Assembly: GCA_017478725.1 (NCBI GenBank)
Contig: JAFVDD010000004.1
Span: 1 to 64,000, forward strand
Length of the DNA stretch: 64,000 bases
Direction of reading: 5' to 3'
From: Paludibacteraceae bacterium
GTDB lineage: Bacteria; Bacteroidota; Bacteroidia; Bacteroidales; Paludibacteraceae
The first letter of the stretch is position 1. Each line of letters begins with the position of its first letter. The notes beneath the pieces were generated by a model, which saw nothing but the letters and a program-made list of their open reading frames with translations, did no database searches and was not told the origin of the DNA. Both the position numbers and the translations under genes were made by a program. Positions 25,281-33,188 of this stretch are shown piece by piece.

Positions 25281-26495
25281 TTATTTTGCTCTTTTGATGA
25301 TTTCAAGTATTACCTCGCAGGCTTTTTTGAGAGAGGGGATGGGGAGGTACTCATAGCGGCTGTGGAAGTTCTCGCCGCCGGCGAAGATGTTAGGGCAGGG
25401 GAGCCCTTCGAAAGAAAGCCGTGCGCCGTCTGTGCCACCACGGATGGGTTTGACTTTAGGCGTGACGCCTACAGCCGCTATTGCCTCTTTGGCAAGATCG
25501 ATGATGTGCATTACCGGCTCGATCTTCTCGCGCATGTTATAGTATTGGTCGCGGATTTCAATCTCTGCCGTCCCTTCGCCGTATTCGGTATTGATCTTAC
25601 GTACCAGATGCTCCAACTCGCGTTTGCGGTACTCGAACAGGGTGCGGTCGTGATCGCGGATGATATAACTGAGCGTGGTTTCTTCCACCGTTCCGTTCAT
25701 GCCGATGAGGTGGTAGAATCCCTCATAATCCTGTGTGTGCTCAGGTGTCTGGAAGCGCGGCAGCATGACGGCTATCTGATAGGCAATCCGCATTGAGTTG
25801 CGCATCTTGTGGTATGCCGTTCCCGGATGGACGTTTATGCCGTGGACGTGTATCTTCGCCGCGGCGGCATTGAAGTTCTCAAACTCCAACTCGCCTATTG
25901 TACCGCCATCCATGGTGTAGGCCCAGTCGCAGCCAAACGCCTTGACGTCAAAATGGTCGGCTCCCTGGCCTATCTCCTCGTCGGGCGTGAAGCCTACGCG
26001 CACTTTGCCATGCTTGATCTCGGGGTGTTGAACCATATACTCCATGGCCGTCACTATCTCGGCGATGCCGGCTTTGTCGTCTGCGCCAAGCAGTGTCTTG
26101 CCGTTCGTTACGATGATATCTTGGCCTGTATAGTTGAGTATCTCCGGATACTTGGCGGTTTCAAGTACGATATTCTCCGCCTCGTTGAGCACGATATCAT
26201 TGCCGTCGTAGGCTTTGACGATACGTGGACGTACATTCTTTCCACTGGCGTCAGGGGCAGTGTCCATATGGGCGATAAAGCCAACAACAGGTTTGCCTTC
26301 GCAATTCGCCTCCAGCGTTGCCATGATATAGCCGTTGGAATCGAGGGAGACATCGGTCAATCCGACTTGTTTCAACTCGTTCGCCAGATATTCGGCAAAC
26401 TCCATCTGGCCCGGTGTAGAGGGCGTCATGTTGGTCTCTTCGTCACTGGTCGTACAGAACGACACATATTTTAAAAAGCGATCTACGATATTCAT
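25281..26495 (-). CDS. pepT: Peptidase T (tripeptide aminopeptidase)
   Basis: A 404-residue M20-family zinc peptidase that removes the N-terminal residue of tripeptides in the cytoplasm. Visible are [14 protein letters not shown] with the first metal His/Asp, [11 protein letters not shown] with the bridging Asp, [15 protein letters not shown] with the catalytic Glu, and [12 protein letters not shown] near the C-terminus. Its length equals that of the Escherichia coli enzyme within a few residues. It starts the pepT-gcvT-patatin-tetR run. Confidence 0.96.
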   Translation of the reverse strand: MNIVDRFLKYVSFCTTSDEETNMTPSTPGQMEFAEYLANELKQVGLTDVSLDSNGYIMATLEANCEGKPVVGFIAHMDTAPDASGKNVRPRIVKAYDGNDIVLNEAENIVLETAKYPEILNYTGQDIIVTNGKTLLGADDKAGIAEIVTAMEYMVQHPEIKHGKVRVGFTPDEEIGQGADHFDVKAFGCDWAYTMDGGTIGELEFENFNAAAAKIHVHGINVHPGTAYHKMRNSMRIAYQIAVMLPRFQTPEHTQDYEGFYHLIGMNGTVEETTLSYIIRDHDRTLFEYRKRELEHLVRKINTEYGEGTAEIEIRDQYYNMREKIEPVMHIIDLAKEAIAAVGVTPKVKPIRGGTDGARLSFEGLPCPNIFAGGENFHSRYEYLPIPSLKKACEVILEIIKRAK

Positions 26496-26527
26496 AATTC
26501 AGACTTTATTATAATACCAATACGTGC

Positions 26528-27073
26528 TTATTTGCCTCCGAAAGCACCCAATAATGCGCTCAGTGCTCCTGCATATTGCGCAGCGGTGCCGGCGTATCCA
26601 GAGGCGGTGGTAGCGGTGTTTTGTACTTGTGTAGCAGCGTTTTGTACGGTCTCGCTATTCTTCACCATATCCACCAGACTGGAGGTTACGGTCTCCACAT
26701 TGTCCTGAGTAACGAGGCCCAATGATGAAACTATCATACCTTTTCCAAATTCTTTCAGGTATGTTTTGTCTTTGTAATTGTCTTTCAAACCCTCGCAATT
26801 GGCAATCAGCGTAACGGTATTCAGCGCGTTTTGCATGTTTTTGTAGTCGTATTTGTTTCCGTCCGCTTTGTACTGGTTGTATAGCGCAAGCAACGCATTA
26901 CCTGCTCCCTGTCCGGCACTCATGGCGGCATTGCTGCTCTGTGTCGTGGTGGTCGTTGTTGCTGCCGGCTGGCTGCCGGCTGTTGACTGTTGGGTGTTGC
27001 TTGTACTGTTTTTCATCAATCCGCAACCTGCTATAATCATAGCGGTTGCTGTTAAGAGTATTGTTTTTTTCAT
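26528..27073 (-). CDS. Lipoprotein of unknown function
   Basis: A 181-residue product. A lipoprotein signal with lipobox IAGC (Cys about residue 17) is followed by a Ser/Thr/Gln-rich linker (about 20-55) that includes a run of six Thr, then a helical domain (about 60-150) and a low-complexity Ala/Gly tail. I do not recognise the family. It starts 12 bp after the stop of the hydroxyacid dehydrogenase and ends 32 bp before pepT, so it may be part of one long transcript. Confidence 0.75.
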   Translation of the reverse strand: MKKTILLTATAMIIAGCGLMKNSTSNTQQSTAGSQPAATTTTTTQSSNAAMSAGQGAGNALLALYNQYKADGNKYDYKNMQNALNTVTLIANCEGLKDNYKDKTYLKEFGKGMIVSSLGLVTQDNVETVTSSLVDMVKNSETVQNAATQVQNTATTASGYAGTAAQYAGALSALLGAFGGK

Positions 27074-27085
27074 TGGGTTATATGT

Positions 27086-28018
27086 TTAAATTACTATATT
27101 CATTTTGTCAGTTTCGTTTTGTGCAAAGGCGAGTATGTTGTCCGTCACATTCTCGCACATGGTGATACGTCCTTCCCATGTGCCGGTTCCGGTATGGGGC
27201 GAGAGCACTACATTCTCCAGCGCAAGCAGTTCCGGGGACACCGCAGGCTCATGCTCATAGACATCCAGCGCCGCTCCTGCGATGATGCCGTTTCTTAGTG
27301 CTTCCACCAGTGCAGCCTCGTCCACGTGCGCGCCTCGCGCGGTATTGATAAGGAATGCACTGCGTTTCATCATTCCCAGTTCCGGTTTGCCAATCAGGTG
27401 GTGCACGTCGGGCGTGTAAGGCAGGTTGAGTGATACATAATCGCTATCCTGCAGCAAGGTCTGGAAATCGGTATAGACAGCCTGATACCTCTCTTCTGTC
27501 TCAACGGGCAGGCGGTGCCTGTTGTAATAGATGATACGCATCCCGCAGGCCACAGCCCGTCGTGCAAGTGATTGCCCGATACGTCCCATGCCGATAATAC
27601 CCAGTGTTTTGCCATAGAGCGAATGGCTGAGGTTGCGCATGACGCCGAAAACGGCTTGTCCTGCCCGGATAGTTCTGTCGAATTCGGATACGCGCCGTGC
27701 TATGTCTATCATGAGCGCGAACGCCAATTCGGCAGTCGGTTCGATCACCGGCTGCGGGGTATTGGTGACGCGTATGCCGCGCTCGCGGCAGGTATCCAAG
27801 TCAATGTTATTGAACCCCGCTCCGAAATTGGCTATCAATCTCAGCCCCGGCATCGACTCAATCATCTCACGCGGCACGCGGTAGTCAAACGTACTAACCA
27901 ATATCTCCGCTTCGGGACAATCCACAATTTGACCCTCTGCGGGCATCACCATCGTGTAGTTCCCGCCTAACCGGCGAAAGCCCTCTATCGGTAGCGGAGT
28001 AGTGAAAGCAATAACCAT
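27086..28018 (-). CDS. D-isomer specific 2-hydroxyacid dehydrogenase
   Basis: A 310-residue NAD-dependent enzyme from the ATG at 28018. The Rossmann motif GIIGMGRIGQSLARRA lies at about 150-165; the catalytic Arg is in NTARGAHVDEAAL and the His in LSPHTGTGTWEGR. It reduces a 2-keto acid or works in reverse; candidates are glyoxylate, hydroxypyruvate or phenylpyruvate. A longer in-frame reading exists up to 28147 but would run through the promoter at 28060-28091, so it was shortened. It heads a minus-strand run that may include the lipoprotein and pepT. Confidence 0.9.
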   Translation of the reverse strand: MVIAFTTPLPIEGFRRLGGNYTMVMPAEGQIVDCPEAEILVSTFDYRVPREMIESMPGLRLIANFGAGFNNIDLDTCRERGIRVTNTPQPVIEPTAELAFALMIDIARRVSEFDRTIRAGQAVFGVMRNLSHSLYGKTLGIIGMGRIGQSLARRAVACGMRIIYYNRHRLPVETEERYQAVYTDFQTLLQDSDYVSLNLPYTPDVHHLIGKPELGMMKRSAFLINTARGAHVDEAALVEALRNGIIAGAALDVYEHEPAVSPELLALENVVLSPHTGTGTWEGRITMCENVTDNILAFAQNETDKMNIVI

Positions 28019-28059
28019 ATATCTGTTCGAATGGTAGTTCAAAAAAACCTTTGCGAGGG

Positions 28060-28091
28060 CAAAGGTACTGCTTTTTTTTGACATATGCAAA
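28060..28091 (-). promoter_or_regulatory. Promoter of the 2-hydroxyacid dehydrogenase gene
   Basis: TTTGCATATGTC followed by an A-tract, GCAG and TACCTTTG (complement of 28060-28067), spacer 20 bp. Leader about 35 nt. Confidence 0.88.
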
Positions 28092-28138
28092 TTTTCCGCA
28101 AAAATCAGGAGATAAAAAATCAAAAAAAGCATTTTATG

Positions 28139-28170
28139 CTTGCACATGTCGAAAAAAAGCAGTACTTTTG
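28139..28170 (+). promoter_or_regulatory. Promoter of tcdA
   Basis: TTGCACATGTCG (from 28140), an A-tract, GCAG and TACTTTTG at 28163-28170, spacer 20 bp. The transcription start should fall at about 28175-28178, within a few bases of the tcdA ATG at 28180. Confidence 0.85.
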
Positions 28171-28179
28171 TACCCGATT

Positions 28180-28974
28180 ATGGCAAATGGATTTTTTCAG
28201 CGGACAGAACTGCTTGTAGGCGATGAGGCGATGAGGCGGCTGGCGGACACGCGCGTCATCATTTTTGGTGTAGGCGGTGTAGGGAGTTGGTGTGCGGAGA
28301 GCCTTGTCCGCTCAGGCATCGGCCATCTGACGATTGTGGACAGTGATCGTGTGTGCGTGACTAATGTCAACCGCCAATTGATGGCCACCAGTCGTACAGT
28401 AGGAATGGTGAAAGTGGATGCCTTGTGTACACGGCTGAAGGAGATCAACCCGCACGCAGATATCGAAGTAAGGCAGGAAATCTATTCTGCCGAGACCGCC
28501 GAGAGTTTTCATATAGAGAGTTACGATTACGTGATAGATGCTATCGACAGCCTGCAGAACAAAGCCGACCTGATTTTGCAGGCCACGAGCATGAAAGTGA
28601 AGTTCTTCAGTTCGATGGGCGCAGCGCTGAAGATGGATCCTACGCGCATTCACGTAGCGGAGTTCTGGAAAGTGACTGGCTGTCCGCTGGCGGCCGCACT
28701 GCGCAACAAATTCAAGCGTAACAAACTGTTCCCCAAACGCAAGTTCAAATGTGTCTATAGCGACGAGTTGTTGAAAAATCAGGGTGTCAATCGCTCATGT
28801 GGCACGGAGAGATGCCTGTGTCCCAAGGCACAAAACGGTCCCGGCAAAGCCGAACTGGTCACCCACGAGTGGTGTTCGTCAAAAGCGCAGATCAACGGCA
28901 CTATGGCGCATATCACCGCCATTTTTGGATTCACATTGGCCGGATTAGTGATTAAAGATATAATTGACAATTGA
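28180..28974 (+). CDS. tcdA: tRNA threonylcarbamoyladenosine dehydratase
   Basis: A 264-residue E1-like (ThiF family) enzyme that uses ATP to cyclise t6A37 in tRNA to ct6A. The nucleotide loop GVGGVGSWCAESLVRSG (about 28-44), NRQLMAT, the DAIDSL motif and the C-terminal CPKAQNGPGK segment fit TcdA. The start MANGFFQRTELLVGDEAM aligns with the family; a longer reading to 28051 would pass through the promoter. The predicted transcript is almost leaderless. The stop codon lies in a heptamer array that runs up to the next gene. Confidence 0.93.
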   Translation: MANGFFQRTELLVGDEAMRRLADTRVIIFGVGGVGSWCAESLVRSGIGHLTIVDSDRVCVTNVNRQLMATSRTVGMVKVDALCTRLKEINPHADIEVRQEIYSAETAESFHIESYDYVIDAIDSLQNKADLILQATSMKVKFFSSMGAALKMDPTRIHVAEFWKVTGCPLAAALRNKFKRNKLFPKRKFKCVYSDELLKNQGVNRSCGTERCLCPKAQNGPGKAELVTHEWCSSKAQINGTMAHITAIFGFTLAGLVIKDIIDN

Positions 28975-28989
28975 TAATTGATAATTGAC
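28962..28989. repeat. Four heptamers across the tcdA-murF/alr junction
   Basis: AATTGAC, AATTGAT, AATTGAT, AATTGAC. The second unit contains the tcdA stop codon (28972-28974) and the array ends 2 bp before the ATG of the next gene at 28992. Confidence 0.9.
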
Positions 28990-28991
28990 AA

Positions 28992-30887
28992 ATGTATATT
29001 TCTAACATCATCAATGCGATTCGCCCGCTTCGTGTGGTGGGAGGATTGAATGGCAATCTGGACATTAGGAATCTGCTGACCGACAGCCGCCAGTTGATCG
29101 CCCAGCAGGCAGAGAGCACGCTATTCTTCGCACTGAGAACAGCAACCAACGATGGGGCAAACTATATTCCCGAGTTGTATGAAAAAGGCGTCCGGGTGTT
29201 TGTGGTAAACATCGATTCAAAGATAGACAACAGCTTGTCAGAGCAGGCGGTTTTTCTGGTGACGGACAACTCGCTGACGGCATTGCAGGATCTGGCGGCG
29301 TACGTGCGCTCGCAGTTCTCCGGAACGGTAATAGGTATCACTGGCTCCAACGGCAAAACAACTGTCAAGGAATGGCTATTCCAGTTGCTCAAGGAGGATT
29401 ACTGGGTGATCCGCTCGCCTAAGTCCTACAACTCGCAGATAGGCGTCCCGTTGAGCGTTTGGCAGCTGGCCAACATCAATCATTTTGACGGCGACCACCT
29501 GACCGCCAAACCTACGATTGCTATCTTCGAGGCGGGCATCTCCCAGCCCGGAGAGATGGAGCGGCTGGAGCGTATCATACAGCCTACGATAGGCGTGATC
29601 ACATATATCGGTCATGAGCATGACGAGAATTTCCGCTCTCTGGAGCAGAAACGCGCCGAGAAGATGAAACTCTTCGCGCATGCCGAAACCGTTATCGAGG
29701 ACCCGACCCACCAGAATGCGCGCACCTGCGCTGCGGTGATGCGTGCGTTGGGATACGACGAGGACACCATAGCCGAGCGTATCCTCCACCAGACACACGA
29801 GACGGTGCTGACAGTCAACCTCTCTGCCATGATTGACAACGTGCGCTATTTCCGCTCCAAACTGAAACACGATACCAAACTGACCTGTATGGTCAAGGCC
29901 TTTGCCTATGGCGCCGGAAGTCTGGAGGTGAGCAAGGCGCTGCAGAAGAACGGAATGGTCAATTATCTGGCGGTAGCGGTTGCCGACGAAGGTGTGGAAC
30001 TCCGCCGGGCTGGGATCACACTGCCGGTTATTATCATGGACCCCGAGGTCGCGGCTTTGGATATAATCCTGGAGAACAACCTGGAGCCAAACGTCTATTC
30101 GTTCGCTTCGCTGGAGAATATTATTGCTGCTGCTGAGGCGAAGGGACTCGAGAATTATCCCGTCCATGTCAAGATTGACAGCGGTATGCACCGTTTGGGT
30201 TTTTACAAGGAAGAGATGCCGCGGCTGATCAAGCGTCTTAAATCTCAGAAAGCTGTCTATGTGGCATCTGTCTTCTCGCATCTGGCGGGCAGCGACGAGG
30301 CGCAGTTTGACGATTTTACGCTCGCCCAGATCCGCTATTTCGACCGCTGCGCCGAGCAGCTCAAAGCCGGACTCGACTACCGGATCATCAAACATATATG
30401 CAACAGTGCCGGTATCGAGCGTTTCAGCGAATACCAGTTCGATATGTGCCGCTTGGGTATAGGTCTGTACGGATTCTCGTTCGCTGGTGCCAAACTGCGC
30501 AATGTCTGTACGCTACGCACCACCATCCTTTCTGTCAAGACCGTCAAAGCCGGCGAAACTATCGGCTACGGACGCCATACCAAACTCGAATCAGACCGCA
30601 CGATTGCTGTAATCCCGATCGGATATGCCGACGGTTTCGACCGACGTTTCTCCAACTACGGAGGCGAAGTGCTCATCCGCGGCCAACGCTGCCCGGTCGT
30701 GGGTAATGTGTGTATGGATCAGGCTATGGTGGATGTCACCGGTACTGACGCACAGCCGGGCGATGCGGTGGAGGTCTTCGGCGACAAACTGCCACTGGAG
30801 GAACTGGCTGCCAAACTCAATACAATCACATACGAAATCCTAACATCTGTTTCCCGCCGTGTCCAGCGTATCTATTTCTACGAATAA
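28992..30887 (+). CDS. MurF-Alr fusion with a shortened MurF part
   Basis: A 631-residue protein; the Bacteroides fusion is, from memory, about 830. Residues about 1-225 are MurF-like, with GITGSNGKTTVKEWL (P-loop, about 112-126) and EAGISQPGEMERLE. After KMKLFAHAETVIEDPT the protein jumps to HQNARTCAAVMRALGY and then directly to HETVLTVNLSAMIDN, the start of a complete alanine racemase (MVKAFAYGAGSLEVSK with the PLP Lys; the Tyr-bearing MCRLGIGLYGF region). Much of the MurF central domain and the whole C-terminal ligase domain are missing. Alanine racemase activity (L- to D-Ala) is likely; UDP-MurNAc-tripeptide ligase activity is doubtful. Confidence 0.9.
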   Translation: MYISNIINAIRPLRVVGGLNGNLDIRNLLTDSRQLIAQQAESTLFFALRTATNDGANYIPELYEKGVRVFVVNIDSKIDNSLSEQAVFLVTDNSLTALQDLAAYVRSQFSGTVIGITGSNGKTTVKEWLFQLLKEDYWVIRSPKSYNSQIGVPLSVWQLANINHFDGDHLTAKPTIAIFEAGISQPGEMERLERIIQPTIGVITYIGHEHDENFRSLEQKRAEKMKLFAHAETVIEDPTHQNARTCAAVMRALGYDEDTIAERILHQTHETVLTVNLSAMIDNVRYFRSKLKHDTKLTCMVKAFAYGAGSLEVSKALQKNGMVNYLAVAVADEGVELRRAGITLPVIIMDPEVAALDIILENNLEPNVYSFASLENIIAAAEAKGLENYPVHVKIDSGMHRLGFYKEEMPRLIKRLKSQKAVYVASVFSHLAGSDEAQFDDFTLAQIRYFDRCAEQLKAGLDYRIIKHICNSAGIERFSEYQFDMCRLGIGLYGFSFAGAKLRNVCTLRTTILSVKTVKAGETIGYGRHTKLESDRTIAVIPIGYADGFDRRFSNYGGEVLIRGQRCPVVGNVCMDQAMVDVTGTDAQPGDAVEVFGDKLPLEELAAKLNTITYEILTSVSRRVQRIYFYE

Positions 30888-31686
30888 TCTGACTATCGGC
30901 TATCGGCGAACCGCCTCAGGCGGCAATGCTGCCGGTAATGTCATCATACAGCGTGACCTCACTTTCGCTTTGCGCGAAGGCGAGATGGTCTGTATGCTGG
31001 GACCCAACGGCTGTGGCAAATCCACCTTGCTCCGCACCCTGGCTGGATTGCAACCGGCATTAGGCGGAGAGTTTGTCATAAATCAACCCTCCAACCTCCA
31101 ACCCTTTAAACAAGGCGCAGCCGCTCAAACCCCCAAACCCTCAAACAGCGGCTCTGCCGCTCATACCGTCGCTTTGGTCCTTACCGAGCGCTTGTCGATG
31201 GACAACACTACGGTCCACGACGTGGTGGCTTTGGGCAGGTATCCCTATTCGTCTTTTCTGGATGGACTCAAGCCGGAGGACGAACAAATAATTGCCGAAT
31301 CCCTGCAACAAGTGGGCTTCCTTTCACCTTTCACCTTTCACCTTTCAACTTTCTTCAACGCTCATTCTGACGGTGAGAAGCAGCGTATCCTGATAGCCAA
31401 GGCGCTGGCGCAGCAAACACCTGTTATCCTGCTGGACGAGCCTACGGCGCATCTCGATCTGCCGCATCGTATTCTGGTGCTGAGGCTGCTCAGACGCCTG
31501 GCGCATGAGCAAGGCAAAACGATTCTCATCTCTACCCACGAACTGGATCTCGCCCTGGCTCTCAGCGACCGCATCCTGCTGATGACTCCCGGACGTGGTG
31601 TCCAACTCGACACAGCAGAAAACCTCAAGAAATCCGATGCCTTCACTGCCGCCTTCGGCATGGATATCTTCAATCCTCTGGGATAA
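30859..31686 (+). CDS. ABC transporter ATP-binding protein, iron/haem type
   Basis: A 275-residue ATPase starting at GTG 30859, overlapping murF-alr by 29 bp. Walker A is GPNGCGKST, Walker B VILLDEPTAHLD, and the H-loop STHELD follows; the signature is altered to HSDGEKQR instead of LSGGQ. TTVHDVVALGRYPYSSFL is typical of FecE/BtuD-like siderophore or vitamin importers. It carries extra segments: a palindrome-coded stretch near residue 18-25, an insertion of about 30 residues after the first beta region (31085-31165) and a heptamer-coded stretch before the signature (31321-31355). No permease lies beside it; the partner may be elsewhere. Confidence 0.88.
   Translation: MSSVSISTNNLTIGYRRTASGGNAAGNVIIQRDLTFALREGEMVCMLGPNGCGKSTLLRTLAGLQPALGGEFVINQPSNLQPFKQGAAAQTPKPSNSGSAAHTVALVLTERLSMDNTTVHDVVALGRYPYSSFLDGLKPEDEQIIAESLQQVGFLSPFTFHLSTFFNAHSDGEKQRILIAKALAQQTPVILLDEPTAHLDLPHRILVLRLLRRLAHEQGKTILISTHELDLALALSDRILLMTPGRGVQLDTAENLKKSDAFTAAFGMDIFNPLG
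31321..31355 (+). repeat. Five in-frame heptamers inside the ABC ATPase gene
   Basis: CTTTCAC, CTTTCAC, CTTTCAC, CTTTCAA, CTTTCTT. Same unit word and same total length (35 bp) as the array in tatC. It codes for a Ser/Phe/Thr-rich stretch just before the ABC signature. Confidence 0.9.
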
Positions 31687-31714
31687 AAAGACGCGTGAAG
31701 CGTCTTTTTTGTTT
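31686..31714 (+). terminator. Intrinsic terminator after the ABC ATPase gene
   Basis: AAAGACGC-GTGAA-GCGTCTTT stem followed by TTTTGTTT, starting at the stop codon. Confidence 0.9.
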
Positions 31715-32012
31715 ATACCTTTCCCCTTTCCCCTTTCCCCTTTCACCTTTCGCGACCATCTCGCGACCATTACGGACATCTACGTCCCCTTTCTCTTTCA
31801 CTTCTCCCCTCTCTGCGGGAGAGAGGTCGGGGGTGAGGCTTTTTCCCGTTCAACTCCCGGCATATATGCCGGTTACTTCGCCTCACTGCATCGTGCATTA
31901 ATGCACGATTTGTTCTCCTCTTCGTCTTGCACTTCTCGCGCATCTTTGCGCGAGGATCCGCCCTTTCTCTCTATATTTCTATTTGCCTCTGGTCATCTGG
32001 TCTATTTTGTGT
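31715..32012. repeat. Gene-free region with heptamers, undecamers and four palindromes
   Basis: Between two convergent genes. It begins with five heptamers (31719-31753: CTTTCCC three times, CTTTCAC, CTTTCGC) and three undecamers (TCGCGACCATC, TCGCGACCATT, ACGGACATCTA; 31750-31782). Then come four hairpin-forming palindromes: 31808-31826 (CCTCTCT/AGAGAGG), 31857-31872 (CCGGCATATATGCCGG), 31890-31909 (20-bp perfect, ATCGTGCAT/ATGCACGAT around TA) and 31935-31954 (CTCGCGCA-TCTT-TGCGCGAG). No gene was seen. Confidence 0.85.
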
Positions 32013-33188
32013 TCAGACGCGTTCGGCGAGGAGAAGGGTGGGGTGCCCGGCTATGCGGCAGCCGATGACATATGATGTGCCGCCGTCGCGGAGGTGCAGT
32101 TTCTTCTTTAATTGGTCGGGAGTGAGAGGGTAGTTGCGACATATGATATTAGCTTGCTCCATTCCTGCGGGCAAGTCTTTTCTGTCTTTCAGTGTTTGCG
32201 TTATTTGCCAAATGCGACCCGGGAAATCGGGAATGAGGCGGTCAGAGGCATAGAGATGCGTGTTGGTATCGAGTTTCTTCAAGCCGAACCGCGTGGCAAT
32301 GAGTTTGTAGGCTCCCGCCTTGAGAATAGCGGCGTTGGGTTCAAAGAGGTAAGCCCCCTCCAACTCCCCCTGAAAGGGGAGAGAAGAAGCCTCTAGTTCT
32401 TCTTCGCGGGTGAAGGTAAAGGCTTGTTCAGGGTGACTCAAGTCTGTAGCGGCAATGATTCCGCTTCCGCCACTTAGGAGCAGCACCTCCTTCACCTCGT
32501 TTTTGACTGCCACGATGTGGGTATCCCATTGTAAGGGCGAATGGCGAATGGACGATGGGTGGATGTAAACGGATGAGAGTTCTCTGACGGCTTGTGTGAT
32601 GTCCAGCATCGGGGAGAGCTTGAGCAGGATACGACCGTCGGGTGCAAGGTGCTGCAAGAGAGTGGGTAGCAGTTCGATCACATCCGGCGTGCAGTCCTGC
32701 AAACGGAAGACTTTGCCGCCATGGCTGTCACGGCGTGCCGGATCAAGGTATATGAGATGGTAAGTCCCTGCTGTCTGTAGGAACGCTTCTGCGGTGGCGT
32801 TATGAACGCAGATGGCTGAGTGCTGAAGACTCCAGTTATGCTCCGCAATGCGGCATAACTCCGCATTTTGCTCCACGTAATCCGTGTGCGCGAAACATGC
32901 ACTTAGGAAATACGTGTCAACGCCGTAGCCTGCTGTCAGATCAGCACATTTGCCGTCAGAGGGGCACTCCCTGTGTACAATCTGTGCTTTGTAGCGGGCG
33001 GTGAGTTCGGAAGAGCACTGCTCACAACTCATGCGTACGGGATACCACCAGTCGGGTATAGCGGCAAAAGCCGGCAGTTTGTCCGCCGTGCGCCATCGTC
33101 CTTCCTCCTGCTGGAGAAACCACCGCCACTCTTCGTCCGTGAGGTGCTTGTATTTACTGCGCTGCAACGCCAAGTCGGGTATTTGCAT
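32013..33188 (-). CDS. Class I SAM-dependent methyltransferase, THUMP-like
   Basis: A 391-residue protein. DLTAGYGVDTYFLSACF (about 84-100) is the SAM-binding motif I, and LIYLDPARRDSHGGKVF (about 155-171) the motif IV region; the C-terminal part with LKKKLHLRDGGTSYVIG is the THUMP-like domain found in this Bacteroidota family. It probably modifies an RNA, but the target is unknown. It overlaps the spoIID gene by 35 bp. Two short repeats are read in frame: a heptamer run at 32536-32556 (GGCGAAT twice, GGACGAT) and a CTCCCC/GGGGAG hairpin at 32364-32381 that codes for part of a linker. Confidence 0.85.
   Translation of the reverse strand: MQIPDLALQRSKYKHLTDEEWRWFLQQEEGRWRTADKLPAFAAIPDWWYPVRMSCEQCSSELTARYKAQIVHRECPSDGKCADLTAGYGVDTYFLSACFAHTDYVEQNAELCRIAEHNWSLQHSAICVHNATAEAFLQTAGTYHLIYLDPARRDSHGGKVFRLQDCTPDVIELLPTLLQHLAPDGRILLKLSPMLDITQAVRELSSVYIHPSSIRHSPLQWDTHIVAVKNEVKEVLLLSGGSGIIAATDLSHPEQAFTFTREEELEASSLPFQGELEGAYLFEPNAAILKAGAYKLIATRFGLKKLDTNTHLYASDRLIPDFPGRIWQITQTLKDRKDLPAGMEQANIICRNYPLTPDQLKKKLHLRDGGTSYVIGCRIAGHPTLLLAERV

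Noticed and set aside
27086-28147. Longer start of the hydroxyacid dehydrogenase at 28147
   Set aside because: The extension contains the promoter at 28060-28091 and translates to a Lys/Phe/Leu-rich stretch without homology.
31926-32133. Small open frames in the convergent gap 31687-32133
   Set aside because: They are read through palindromes and repeats and show no start signal or homology.
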